DNA from: Owenia fusiformis
Lineage: Eukaryota; Annelida; Polychaeta; Sabellida; Oweniidae
Direction: 5' to 3'
Assembly: GCA_903813345.2 (NCBI GenBank)
Contig: CAIIXF020000002.1
Coordinates: 17,489,467 to 17,553,466, forward strand
DNA: 64,000 nt
Every line of letters begins with the position of its first letter. Positions within the stretch are counted from its first letter, which is position 1. The notes below the pieces were generated by a model, which was not told where the DNA came from, made no database searches, and saw only the letters and a list, made by a program, of their open reading frames with translations. This document shows positions 25,963 through 38,800 of the stretch, piece after piece. Both the position numbers and the translations under genes were made by a program.

Positions 25963-27842
25963 TTTCATTATATACTTAAACTTTTTAATTGATATCAAGT
26001 TGATTTCAAGTGTTCTCATCAACATATGACAGATCAGTACTCCAATATTATGGGCGTTAGGTTAAAATGATTGCCAATTTTGATGTTACACTTCAAAAGG
26101 GAACAAAACGGTAGTTTTATATACGTCATAGAGGCTTAGTTAGGTTACCGAGTAATCATGTTATGTTTCTTATAATAGGATACCAAAACATCGGAGAATT
26201 ATTTAGTGTACATAAGGCTCACGATTTACATTTGTCAAACATAAAGTTAAACATATAATTAAATATCTTGAAACAATACTTGTAGTTATTTAGCTTCTGG
26301 ATCAAACGCTTTTCTAAGATTTATACGAGATTTGTGTAAACCATGTAATGTTTCCTGAGTGGGTACCTTCGAATTACATTTCATATTTTGTTTTTGGATT
26401 TAAAACCAGGACGTGCCATAAACATTGACCAAAGGGGATTACCTCAACGTGCTTAATTTCTGTATTTGAGTTATCATTTTTTAGAACTTTTTGATATATT
26501 TTTTGCAATGCTATGTTTTGAAGCCTGAGTTTTTGAACGACCGTGTTTATGTTTAAGCTAATCAAACGGTGTATTCACGAATCAGTTGACAACGTACACT
26601 TTTTGTTGTAAAGTAATCTCTGCCTATCTTACTCTCTCGTTATACACCAATTAACCGAACGGACAAATCATAACATTTATGTTCCAACTCTACATATGAT
26701 ATATTAGATGACGAAATTCGCTTCACATCATGACATATTGTAATTAGGATAGTTTTTATTGAGTATCCAGAATGGTTGTTAGTGTATTAACCTTAATGTA
26801 AGATAAGATCAAATTAATCTCAAAAATAAGTGAGATCGCTATCTGTTTTGACAACATATGTCATCACACAGTATACAATTATCTCAAAGATGCATTCAGA
26901 TAAGATCTTAATTTCATTTGCAAAATAAGGACAGCTCCCAGTGTTCCTAGCATAATCACGTGACCAAATTGGGCCAATCAAATGCACCTTATCGCTTTTT
27001 AACAGAGATATACGCACGTACCTGATTTTGGATGGAGTTGACTGTTTGTTGGACTTCGATATATCAAGATCCAATTATGACAAAATCGAACCCATATTTG
27101 TATCAGATTCGAGAAAAAAGTTTAATTAATTGTTAAACGAAAAATGGTGAACTCGTACATTTAGTATTCTAATTTACCGTGAGAAATATTCCGATTTTTC
27201 AAAATTAAAAAAAAAACAAATTGATTTAAACATAACGTCCATGACAAGTTTGAAGTTTACATATGTTTGCGTCGACAAGTAGGTTATATTGGTGTATGTC
27301 ATGAAATGCGATATATATTATTCATCTCTTTTAAAAGATAGAGAAAGAAAATGTTGATTTTTGTGACTTTTGATTGATAGAATGTTTGCTCACAATAATT
27401 TAAGAGGGTATAATCTTGATGTAAGTAGAGATAAGCAGATAATACCGGTTATTGGATCTTGGCTAAAATGACTGGTGCATTGTCCATTACCTTGAATACG
27501 TATGCTTGGAATGACCTGTATATTATATATACGCACTTTAAAGATTTTTTATGTATTATACTAAGTTTGAACGTGCAGCTTAGTCAGTGATACAATTTAT
27601 ACATTATTTCGTACTTTCTAGTCATGTTTGAAATAAACCCGAAGTCACGTGACAGTACCCTCCGTTGGACATCACTTGGTGCTGGGGTTGCCATGGAAAT
27701 CCAACTTACAGAAATATAAAATATTAATTAACTATATCAAAACAAATTTGATCACCACAAGATCTACTCTTATTTGTTTTTAGGGGGATTTGTGTTATTT
27801 AGAGTGTTTTTAAATGTTGACCATTGTGCGTTATTTTTCCAG

Positions 27843-28002
27843 GAGACCAAAAAGACAAGGTATCGGTTCAGCCTGATTTCAGATGAACTTAACCAAGCTA
27901 AAGTAACAGCTTACAAGTCAACATTGGTGGCGTTAATTAACTGTATTATCATATCCACTGACAATATCGAAGAGAGGATACGTATCAGAAATGAGTTTAT
28001 AG
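27843..28002 (+). CDS. INF2: INF2 coding exon c (DID segment)
   Basis: Fifty-three codons plus one base, from an acceptor with tract ttatttttccag to donor gtatgt. The peptide includes TKKTRYRFSLISDELNQAKV and ends in RIRIRNEFIG, where the last Gly is completed by the next exon. It matches the INF2 DID helices around YRFS..M.EL and LRNEFIG. The reading phase (0 in, 1 out) agrees with both neighbours. Confidence 0.95.
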
Positions 28003-28055
28003 GTATGTATCATTATATGTGTTCCTAATCTAGCTTGTATTCGCGCTGTAAATAG

Positions 28056-28190
28056 CGGCTTGCGGCTCTCGGATTAACGAACTATTTTATGACCAATTCA
28101 TTTAAATATGAATGGAATAGTGGCAGGTACTATTCATATTTAAATGAGTTGCCAATGAAATAGTCGGTTAATCAGGTAGCCGACGGCCGA
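28056..28190. repeat. Foldback hairpin just downstream of exon c
   Basis: Arms reading ggattaac..ctattt..attcatttaaatatgaat..aatag and their near reverse complement flank a short centre near 28108-28122. The outer arm continues as agccgacggccg, inverted on the left as cggcttgcggct. The right end holds ggccgagtggttg, which resembles a tRNA A box, but no B box follows, so a tRNA-derived SINE is only a possibility. Confidence 0.55.
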
Positions 28191-30299
28191 GTGGTTGTGC
28201 ATATGTGTAAAATTAAATAGTGTCCTGTATTGAAGTTGTAAACGATCTAGGGTGGCTTGTTCTTCGACTTGTGAATACGGAGGTTTATCACAAAATGTTT
28301 ATTAATCATGTTTTAACCTGAAATGTGACATCATAAGCTGACATCATTGTATGACATCATAACAACCCTCTAATACATAACAGTATAAAACATGTAGTTA
28401 CATAAAAACCAGATGCTTTTCAGTCTTTTGGCCATTCACATAAATACCTGGCAGTCATCAGATTCCCTTCTTTTGTAATTGCTGGAAAATGAAATACCTT
28501 ACACGAGTCAAGATGTCCACAGTTTATAAAAACACAAAGGGAAAGTACATACATTGAATGTTTAAGATCAAAGACCCTTACACAGTCCGTGATTGTTTTT
28601 TTGTATCAAGCTATTTAAAAAAATTGAATTCTTTCACCAATTCAATTTACTTCATGTTTAGTGGAACTCATGCTGATTTCAGACCTCCCTCGTGAAGTTT
28701 TGAACAATAATATCAATGAATCGATCTTGAGACTTGACTATAACATACAATGTTTTCTTTCTTAGATTGGTTATTGGCTATAAAATATCATTCAAAAGAT
28801 ACCAAAATGGGACTAAATGATAAGGTTATACCTATAATTTAACTTCATCACTCGTCTTATCTCTATTTTCAATCTTTTTAAGCTGTTTTGAATGTTTTTC
28901 CTAAATATGAATAGTTCTCAGGGCAACGTGTACCATACTTAACGATACAACAGAATTAGAATGTTTTATAAGTTTCTATTGATGCAGCAAATTATAAAAC
29001 AAACGATTCAGACATATCCACCAAAGTTTTGAGAAAAATTATGAGTAGTAAATTGCATATGTTGACGCTTTAAACATCTTTCGTGTACTTTTTGAAAAGC
29101 AATTAGGGGAGCATTTACAATCACAAACACCAAAAATACCATACACTTCAATGTCAACGAGGTTGGCTGTAATGTGGGCAAAGTACCAAATGTCGGTATC
29201 TCCCGGCAATATACTTTCACAACTCCATTATATATCCATTATGTGAACATATTCTCTGTGTATTATAATTAGTAGGTACATTGTATATCATGCACAGTCT
29301 GTGGTGTCTGACATTGAAATTGGCAGATCCTGGTTAGATATGTGAGCACAAGCACCGAAATGGTAACGACCAAAAGGTTTAAGAAACAATTGAAACGGGG
29401 ACATTCAAAAAGTTCAACCCATCAAAGGAAAAACTCCAAAATCCCAATATATAATCTGACGTATAAAAAACGGACAAATTCCACCCTTCCTCTTACAATA
29501 TTATAATGACTAGGTACATTGTATAGTATATCACGCACATTTTGCGAGTCTGACATTGAATTTGGCAGTTCTGTGTGTATGATCAACACATGATTGGTAT
29601 TTTACGTGTTGTCGTTGTTTACTCCGCCAGATTATCTTCAAAATATTTTCTTTATCAGTGTCTCATTAGGGATTTGTGCTATATAATTTGCAACGTTTTC
29701 ACATGGACTTAAAAAGTCTTGAATAGAAAGGTTTCTTAACAAGTTCTATAGAAAGTGAAACCCACGACTTGTATCCTAACCTACGTGTACTGAGTCTGTA
29801 AGAGTGCAATGGAGCTAAACAATAAATAGAAACATATACAAAATGAAAGTTATTTAGAATTAATAAAAATCAGGTGAATTAAATGAATGAATCAATTTAA
29901 TAGTTGTGTATATTTGTATGTATTTATTGTTGCGCCTCCAGGGGCCACCGTGCCCTAATATAATCGTTCGTTGTCTCAAAAACTTACATTTGTATCAAAA
30001 GCTCTCTATACCGTCGTCGTGGGCAACTTGATCCACTTAAGAAGTTTATACTGATTTTCAAATTTCATTTTATTTTTACATACAACACAGTTTCATTCAA
30101 CACCTGACTCCCACGAAATGTTTCGTTCGGCTCGACAAAGATGTGGTTGTTTAAATAAAATATGAGAGAGTATATTGAAAAAGTGTTTGTTTGACACAAA
30201 TAATCACAAAATGGCTAGAGCACACTCGAATTCAAGAATAAGTATGACCTAACTTGTCTCGTTGTGAAGGAAATTTGGTCCCCTACTATATGGTTCTTA

Positions 30300-30576
30300 A
30301 GCCCAACATACACAAATGGGGCACGATGGGACCTCCATAGACTTAACATTTTGTGGGACCTCGTGGGACTTCATGGGATTTTGCGATAGACTCCGTGGGA
30401 TCAGATTTTGCCCCATCGAGTCCCATGACTTGGGACTCGATCTTGCAAGATGGGATAAAGATCTATGAAGCCCCATCGAGCTCCATAGGATTCGATGGGG
30501 CAAGTTGGGATTCGATGGGACAAAGTGGGATTCGATGGGGCAAGTGGGATTTTTCCCCATTGGTGAATATTGGGCT
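30300..30576. mobile_element. MITE-like element with TTA flanks, 277 bp
   Basis: Imperfect inverted ends run agcccaacatacac..aatgggg on the left and ccccattggtgaatattgggct on the right. Direct TTA triplets flank it at 30297-30299 and 30577-30579, as for PIF/Harbinger-like elements. The interior is made of many tgggattcgatgggg / ccccatcgagtccc words in both orientations. Overlapping ORFs on both strands are translations of these words and are not genes. Confidence 0.75.
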
Positions 30577-31879
30577 TTACTGACCCTGGTTGAGTATGAC
30601 AAAAAATGACAAAAACACTCTATACAAGTAAATCAATTAAGACCAACTAAATGTCTACACCTGTCTTCATAGACACTTCTTGTCTCAGTTTTTAAAGATA
30701 AATTCAGCATTATTTCCAAAATATAACTTTAAAAGTTGAAATTAAAGTGCCTGGGCTCCAGAGAACGTTAGACATCATTTTATGTAAGACAGCATCAAAA
30801 TCTAAAATATGATTATAAGTTGTGTTAAGTTTTGCTAAATGTGTTTTTTGAACCATATAGAGACTTCGGGTGTCAGCATATCTACACGCAGAGTCTCACG
30901 CAACTGCCAACCGAGCATCTGCACGTTTTTATCAAACAATAGTTATTGTCATGCCTTCTACATAGTTCTAACTTAAAGTCAATTTAGAGTATTCACAAAG
31001 CGTCCAAAATGCCCTTTTTTCGATCACAATCGCATGTGTTTACACCTTTTGAGTGAATTATAGAATTTATTATTAAGTCAATAAAAATGTTACAAATAAA
31101 ATCGGTAATGACCTCATCCTTTCAAAAACGTATTCTTTTCATATAAATGTCTTGTCGTGATATTTATTTCTTAACTATCAGCTTTTAACTAATTTTTCTG
31201 TAATACTTTATGCATGGCCTCCATAGGATGAGTGAACACGCATCTTTATAAGCACTTTTTAAGTTTTTATAGCGTTCGTATTAAAACTTATAGACATAAA
31301 TCTAAACCGTTAGCAACATAAAAAATAAAATGTTCTGCCCCGATACAAGCTGGTACTAAATACGAGTATAAACATAATTTCGAATGAATCTAAAAGAATT
31401 AAGAAAAAAGCTTGAAAGGTGTTTTGCAAAAACATGTACCTGTACTTTTCGTAACTTAGATCAATTAGACCAAAGCCTTTACAGTCTGTCGGCCGACGTT
31501 ATAAACCCATTGTTGTTTACCGGTTTTTAAAAAAAAGTGCGTAGTAATAATTTCGGCATTTTCGAACTACTTGTTTACGCCCGATTGGGCATGGTCTTTA
31601 ACGAGTTGTTTAGCAATCAAGATGTTACTTTAATAAAATAAAAATAGTATGCCTATAATGATTAGTACCTCCTCTATCTAATGGTGTATTTTTCAACTGC
31701 CCAAGACCACGGGAAATGGGTATAAAATGCGTTGGAAAATGGGCTACTTTTAACTTTTTTGAACTTCGACTTTGTCTGATTAATTCATAGAATAATTTAT
31801 TTTTATGATTCATTTTAGATCGTACAAAAGTTGGATAATGTATCGAAAATCATGCTCGTGAAAAAATTATTTAGATTCA

Positions 31880-32420
31880 CTTAAAATCCAACGATCGTTA
31901 CAGTTTTTACTAAACCTCAAACTTAAAACGGCTCATTTTTTACACAAATAACGTGTTTGACGACACAAATCACGGATCTATCTGTAGTTTCTATCTCTAA
32001 AGTTTAGGCATTTCGCACACCAAATAAATATTGTTATATAAAAATATGTATCACCCATTATTCGCGAAAGGTATTTAATTTCATGTATACGAAATATTTA
32101 TCTGATCCGATAACGATTAAGTATTCATTTTTCAGTTTAAAAATACGAAAACTGCTAAAACGGGGCTAATATTGAGACAAAAATTACGTGTGACGTAATT
32201 ATTTCTTTAATCATGCATTTTCTTCATAGAAATCTGGAATTAATTTTAAGGATCAATATTTAATGCAAAATATATATAAGACGACCACAGCGTGAGCAAT
32301 GTATCGAATTTTAGGCAAACAAAAAACAAGAATGATTCAATTGAACATGAAAAATTGTTACAGTTTTTACTAAAATGAAAACTCTTAAATGGCGTCATTT
32401 TAGCCCAAAATCCAAGTTGA
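31880..32420. repeat. Dispersed repeat with gttacagtttttactaaa word, two copies
   Basis: The word cgttacagtttttactaaa occurs near 31896 and tgttacagtttttactaaa near 32357, each followed by an aaacg/aaatggc..cattttt segment and a gacgac word. Related words recur near 42824 and 43264 in the same intron, so this is a diverged interspersed family. Confidence 0.45.
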
Positions 32421-33529
32421 CGACTTAAATAGTTCACGGATGTACTTCAGTTGACATCAAGCTTGAACATGAAATTCGCCCATTGAAATTCCAAATAAAA
32501 CGATCGAAATGACATAAGTCTCGTAAAGGCGTATTGAATAATGTGTACGCCAAATATCATATTATGAAATTGAAATATCAATCTACGATAAGACACTTTG
32601 TAAATAGTATTAGGGTTTAAAGATACGGACATTTATGAACAATTAACCTATTCTAAAGACGGATCGTATTCATTTCTTAAAGACGAATGTTCGAAATTCA
32701 AATTCAAGATGCCCATTTTGTGTAGAAAATATGTTTTCATCCGATCACACTACACATGTTCCAAATAACAGCTAAGAGAAAATTCATTGATATTGGATGA
32801 AGTGGATGGATTTGGTACATTTCTTTGCAATGTGGGCGCATTTAAAACAGCGCCATATTTTACGGCACAATTTCCGCTGGCCTGTTAATCTTTTTTAGCG
32901 CGTCATTCCAATCGGAATGATGATTATATGTATAAATTCCGCATTTTTAGAATAGACAAGAGTGTAATTTTTTCCTCTTTCAGTTAAAATATTCTCATTT
33001 ATGATATGGAATAGTTCACACTTCATGTACCATGGTACTAAACATGTTATATGGACATTAAACTCACGAACACGTACTGTGCTCCAATTTTGACTGATTT
33101 ATGTAAATCCAAGAGAATCGTCTTAGCTTCTTATGCGCGCTGTAAATGAATTTTTATACTAGTCTACATAATATTTTTCTTAATTGTTTCTCATTAAATT
33201 CGAAGTCATATAATAGAAACAAAATCGTATTTCAAATATTTTCCAGCTGTACACCAAACACCCACCAAATTAGATCATTATGTAAATGTTTGGGAGGAAA
33301 AAGAACAGTACTATATGGCTCAAATGACATTTAATGTCATGATGTATGTCCATTTTTGTGATATATTTGTCATGATCACTCTGTACTGAACTCAATAAGG
33401 AACTAGAAAATGGCAACTCCACGGAGTAGCAAATCCCAACGAACACTATATAAATCATCAATCTGTACAGTCACAAAATAATATTTACCATCTACTCTTA
33501 CCTTCAATAAATATATTAAATCATTGTAG

Positions 33530-34215
33530 CATCATGTAAATCTAAGAAATGGCGAATTTCTGCTCTAGTCAGCCATTTTGAATTTTCAAAGACGCAAATC
33601 AGAAAAACAATGCCATAATTGTGATCTACTCTGAAATACCTTCAATTTGAGTATAATATAGCCATACTTTTAAGAGATCAGAAAATAATTGCGAAATCAC
33701 GCATTAGGCGGCCATTTTGATTTTTTAGGCCCCAATCAGAAAAACGCTACGATATTTACAATCTACTCTAAATTGCCTTTCATTTGAGTATAATAAAGCT
33801 ATACATCTCAAAATTAACGCAAATTCCTGTTTTCTCAACCCCTATTTACGGCCCCTGGGGGTCAGGGTGAAAAACTCGGGATATATATGTGAAATAGACA
33901 GATGTTAATATACTGCCAAAATTTCAAATAATAATATTTATTATTTTGGTTTAAAATGAAAAACGTAAGATTTTTGTGAAAAATTCCCGGCATTTTCAAA
34001 CTGGCGGCCATCTTGAAGAAAAATTTGCGTAAAACTATTCACCAATATACATCTTTCCATTAAATATGAAGAAAATCTGTTGACTAGTATTCGAGTTATC
34101 CTCCGGACAGACGGACGAATTCAAGTTCCAACATGAATACCAGGATAAGTTCTCTTGGCCTCCAGTGTGACTGACGGACAGACGGACGGACGGACGGCTT
34201 TACTATATCCCTACA
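33530..34215. repeat. Dispersed repeat family X, copy 1
   Basis: It contains internal near-tandem blocks of roughly 130 bp (ccattttgaatttt..aatcagaaaaacaat..gtgatctactct..cttcaatttgagtataat). A segment ..ggggtcagggtgaaaaac and a gacggacggacgg tract follow, and it ends with ctatatccctac. The same order of blocks recurs at 38085-38800. Confidence 0.7.
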
Positions 34216-34807
34216 GAACTTCGTCCGTTGGGATAATTAAGATACAATAAGTATAGTAACATATACGTATTTACATTGCTTTATTTCTTTTGGTGTAGGG
34301 CATACTGATATAGGCCTACAACATACAACTTAATTGCAATACAATAGGAAATATGTCACAACTACTTGACTCTATGAATATAGCATTTAAAGCATTAATA
34401 CAATGTGAAATTAAAAATGATATCATGTTGTGTTGCATAAATCATTAATTCAGGATCGGCAAGCAAATTTAGTTCTGTCATTTATTCAATTCAATTTATT
34501 TCATAATTCTTATTCAATAATATTTTATTAATATTACTTGTATAATCTTATTTTATCTAATATCATATCCATGTCTAATACCTAATAACCCAACATAAAG
34601 GACCAGGGTAAGTATGGCAAGTGATTTTAGAAGGTCATTATATCTTTCACCATGAGTACTTTCTCAAAACCTGTAAAGTGGAACACCTCTTTAAATGGAA
34701 CACCTCCACAAGTGGAATTGTTGGAACTTCACTTGAAAGAAAGCACATTGTTTTAAATAAAAATTAGTACCGTGGGTACTGGGCTCACATGGTGTTGCTC
34801 AAAAGTG

Positions 34808-35026
34808 AATGATGGCTAAAATGACAGAAAATAAAAAAATGGATATGATGTTTTTGCTGATTTTTTGTAACAAAATTATTTCATACAACTACTCTTTACA
34901 AAGACATGGTTTTTACAATGTAGGACATCTGGAATTATTCGTAAAGCTAGGAAATGGGCCAAAAGTGAATTTCACAAGACAAAAATGGTGGCCGTTTTGA
35001 AAATAGGCGAGCTTTTGAAGCAGAAG
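34808..35026. repeat. Dispersed repeat family Y, copy 1
   Basis: A block running from atggctaaaatg through gattttttgtaacaaaattatttcatacaactactct to ccgttttgaaaatagg. It matches the two tandem blocks at 36338-36970 over about 210 bp. Confidence 0.7.
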
Positions 35027-36289
35027 TCACACACACTACCCTACCACGTGACCACGTTTAAAATGGAAACAGGGTACAGCTAAGTTGCAAATGGAGGACG
35101 TGGGTTTAATTCCATATTTCTGAACGTAAAATACATTTTACATTTATTTCTAGTGTTCTACCAGACATAGAATTGATTCATCAAGCAGTTTGTAGAATAT
35201 TGTTGGCAAAAAAACCCTATAGGCAAAGATAGATAATAGTGGGCGCAGTGAAGCAAAACTCAACACAATACACGATACATTTCAGTAAATCTGTCAACGT
35301 ACAGGGAGCATGTAAGTTTCCCTTCGAAAATGTTACATTGATATGTAACAAAAAAAAACAGTTAACTATTATTTCAACTGCGTGTCATCGTGTTATAGGT
35401 GGATACGTTTTCTAGTATGTTATTCAACTGTATTTTTGTGAATTTGAACAAAACATTCTAAATGATCGGTTTTTGAGGACGGTAGTGAATTATACCATTC
35501 AAGGGGTTATATAGAACGATTCTTCACATGTAGTTCAGGCAATTTTAATTATTCTGAGTAGCGGATAGCCATTAATACTGATAGCGGATAGTCATTTATA
35601 TAATTATCATTAACGTCTTAACATTTAATTTTGTTATTTTATTTCAATTTGATACCCTAGTAACACGTATAATCTAGCGTTCTTGTTTATTTTATGACTA
35701 AAATGCATACGACCTGAAAGCCTGTGTCTAAATCTACAAAATAATGTTTACTTTATTTGGATTAAATAACAATTGATGACACCCCAAAGCATCAACAGGC
35801 GACCTTTTTAGCATTACATTCACTGTTTGCAGCGTAAATGTACATGATGTCGGAACATAGTATGTCTGTATAATCAGCTTACTTTCTCGCTCCCTGTACT
35901 ATTGAACAATTTACATTCCTTGTACGCTGTATTGATCAACTTTTGCAATTGTGTACCGTGTACTATGACATATCAAATATTTTAAAATTTAAAACGATAT
36001 TATTTTCATTCTTTCTATAACTATCATATAACTTGGAACATCGACTTCACTATTGCACCACTGAAGTGTAGCGAATAGCAATATTGACTCACTCCGAGCA
36101 CCAAACGTATTAACCTTTTGAGTAAGCAGTCGATATACTCAAAAGCGACCTGATTGAAAGCCCAAAAATTCGCGCATGCGTGATCGAGGTAGGGTAGTGT
36201 GTCACAGGGGTTTTTTCTTTATTGATGCTGAACAAAAATATTCTAAAACAGGAATCCTATCTACAGAGGATTTAAAAAGAGCCAAGTGT

Positions 36290-36970
36290 TGACAGACATT
36301 GGTTTTTAAACTTGCCACTATCTTGGACTGACTGAAAGACAGATGGACAAATAAATGTTAACTAAAATGGCTGAAAAAAAAATCGGATATGATTTTTTGC
36401 CGATTTTTTGTTACAAAATTATTTCATACAACTACTCTTTACATTGACATGGATTTTACAATGCAGGACACCTGAAATTATTTTGAAAGCTAGGAAATGG
36501 GTTGAAAGTGAATTTCGCGAGACAAAAATGTGGGCCATTTTGAAAATAGGTGAGCTTTTTAACCAGGAGTCATAGGGGAGTTTTCTGTATTTATGTTGAA
36601 CATAAATAACTTAAAACGGGAATCTTATCGACAGAGGTTTTCAGGCAAATGGTCCAAAAGTGGATTTCGCCAGACAGATGGACAAATCCATGTTAACTAA
36701 AATGGCTGAAAATAAAAAAAAAGGATACAATTTTTTGCTGATTTTTTGTAACAAAATTATTTCATATAACTACTCTTCACATTGACATGGATATTAACAA
36801 TGCAGGACACCTGACATTATTTGTAAAGCTAGGAAATGGGTCAAAAATGAATTTGACGAGACAAAAATGGCAGCCATCTTGAAAATGGGTGAGCTTTAGA
36901 ACCAGGAGTCGGAGGGGAGTTTTCTGTATTGATGTTGAACAAAAATAACTCAAAACGAGAATCCTATCTA
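36290..36970. repeat. Dispersed repeat family Y, two tandem copies of about 334 bp
   Basis: The landmark gacagatggacaaat followed by aatgttaactaaaatggctg occurs near 36340 and 36674. Both blocks continue through the ttttttgtaacaaaattatttcat and ggacacctga segments to aaccaggagtc and gaatcctatctacagagg. The array ends in a microsatellite-like gacggatggacgcacg tract near 37010-37050. Confidence 0.7.
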
Positions 36971-37561
36971 CAGAGGTTTTAAAAACGTGCCACTATTGTT
37001 GATGGACAGACCGACGGATGGACGCACGCACGGACGCACGGACAGACAAGTGAGTGATTGCAAAAGCTCACCATGTGAGCTAAAAACCACTGCCCTTTGG
37101 CAAGAAAGTACTAATGGATTAAGATATGACTGTCCAAAATCACTTGCCATACTGTACCTGGTCCTTTGAAACAGACCCAAACATAATTTTTTATCATACA
37201 AAAATCGAGTAAAAAGGACCTGTTTATAGAGTGACAAAACACCATGGTAGTGTACAAGGTCAAATAATTTTTTTTAAATTTCACGAGGCATGTTTTAGCA
37301 AAAAAATGTTCCTTTAACCCACCTAGGAGAAAAGTTGAGCTTGTTAAAGTTACTGACATGCCCAAATTTTCAGTAGTTTTGACTTGAAACGATAAATCCT
37401 TGTGTTCTTATAAAATGAATTTCTTCATTAATAATGGTTCAATATACTTAAAAGTAAGCTCAAAATACTGGGAATTGAATAATCTTTCCAATAATACCTT
37501 TTATTCCATAATAACATGTTTTCCCTGGGAAAATAACAGGGAATAAAAGTGTTATTTGAAA

Positions 37562-37668
37562 AATCCTGTATCAGATCCCGTATCAGCCAAAATCCCGTAT
37601 CAGATCCCGTATTTGATCCCGTATCAGCAAAAATCCCGTATCAGATCCCGTATCAGAAATATTCCCGG
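37562..37668. repeat. 12-bp tandem repeat
   Basis: The words atcccgtatcag and atcccgtatttg, some with aaa spacers, are repeated about eight times. A low-complexity tract with no coding role seen. Confidence 0.75.
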
Positions 37669-37836
37669 TAATTTCTCTTGAGTTTTACGCTTTTCGTCTA
37701 GCACATCTCTACAGGAAGTAAAAAACTCGTTTGGAAAATTGAAATTATTGAAATTATTATCATCTAGTTTACGTCTATTACTGTGACAAAGGTCTATTAC
37801 TGTGACAAAAATTGAAAAAAAAATATTATGAAATAA

Positions 37837-37995
37837 ATAGGTTATTGATGGTCGTGATGGAATATGGATTTATTCCTTGAGAAAATATGATATTGGCCTC
37901 AGAAAATATCATATTGACATATTTTCCTTGGCCAATATCATATTTTCCCTCGGAATAAAATCCATATTCCATCCCTCCCATTAAATAACCTCTAT
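37837..37995. repeat. Foldback hairpin, family member 2
   Basis: Arms ataggttatt..gatggaatatggat..ttattcc and their reverse complement enclose an inner stem with aaaatatgatattggcc / ggccaatatcatatttt. The ttggccaatat..ttttccctcgg segment is shared with the hairpin at 4245-4386. Confidence 0.7.
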
Positions 37996-38084
37996 ATACA
38001 CATATGATTGTTTATTTCAGAGATCATAAAGACAACACATTACATTTATTTGAGATCTAATGTTACATAATGTGTCCATACTTT

Positions 38085-38800
38085 AGGCAGCCAGTTTGAG
38101 GGAAGAATCAGAAAACAATATAATAATTGTGATCTACTCTAAAATTCCTTCAATTTGAGTATAAAAATAGTCTACTTTGAAGAGATGGGTGAAATATTGT
38201 GAAATTCCCTATTAGGTGGCCATTTTGAATTTTCTGAGGATCAAATCAGAAAAACAATACCATTATTGTGATCTACTCTGCAATGCCTTCAATTTGAGTG
38301 TAATATAGCCATATAGCCTTATTTTTGGAAGTGGTCGGGAAATTGTGAAATCCCAATTTAGACAGCCCCTTTGAATGTTCTTAAATCTAAATCGGAAAAA
38401 CAATACTGAACTTGAAATCTGTTTGAACTAATCTTTCATTTTAGCATTACAGAGCTATACATGTACTGAAAAAGATCTCAAAACAAACAAAAATTCCAGT
38501 ATTCCCGACCCCATACACATACCTAGGGGTCAGGCTGAAAAACACGTAATATAGGTGAAATAGATGTATTTTGTGAATTTACTTCCAAAATTTCAAACAG
38601 AAATATTCACCACTTTGCTTAAAAATTTTAGATTTTCACAAAAAATCCTGACATTTTAAAGTGGTAGCCATCTCTAAAATTGTTTGTTTTGCTTAAAACA
38701 ATTACCAATACACATCTTTCCACCCAATGTGAAAAAAATCCATCCACTAGTATCTGAGTTGTTCAATGGATGAACTGGGGGCTCACTATATCCCTACCAA
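38085..38800. repeat. Dispersed repeat family X, copy 2
   Basis: Same block order as 33530-34215: two blocks with aatcagaaaa..attgtgatctactct..cttcaatttgagt, then aggggtcaggctgaaaaacacg, then cactatatccctac. It is diverged from copy 1 by scattered changes and lacks most of the gacgg tract. Confidence 0.7.

Larger units (their letters stand above)
14513..27842 (+). other. INF2: INF2 intron after exon b (13.3 kb)
   Basis: GT-AG intron. It begins with a T/G-rich simple-sequence tract (about 14540-14620) and the 44-bp minisatellite (14721-15962). A decayed LINE reverse-transcriptase motif lies near 25907-25962 on the minus strand. The rest is AT-rich sequence with no recognisable gene. Confidence 0.7.

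Noticed and set aside
28170-28200. Possible tRNA gene (A-box-like ggccgagtggtt)
   Set aside because: No B box, anticodon arm or acceptor stem could be found downstream; treated only as part of a hairpin.
30297-30602. Overlapping ORFs on both strands
   Set aside because: Both are translations of the repeated tgggattcgatgggg words in the 277-bp MITE.
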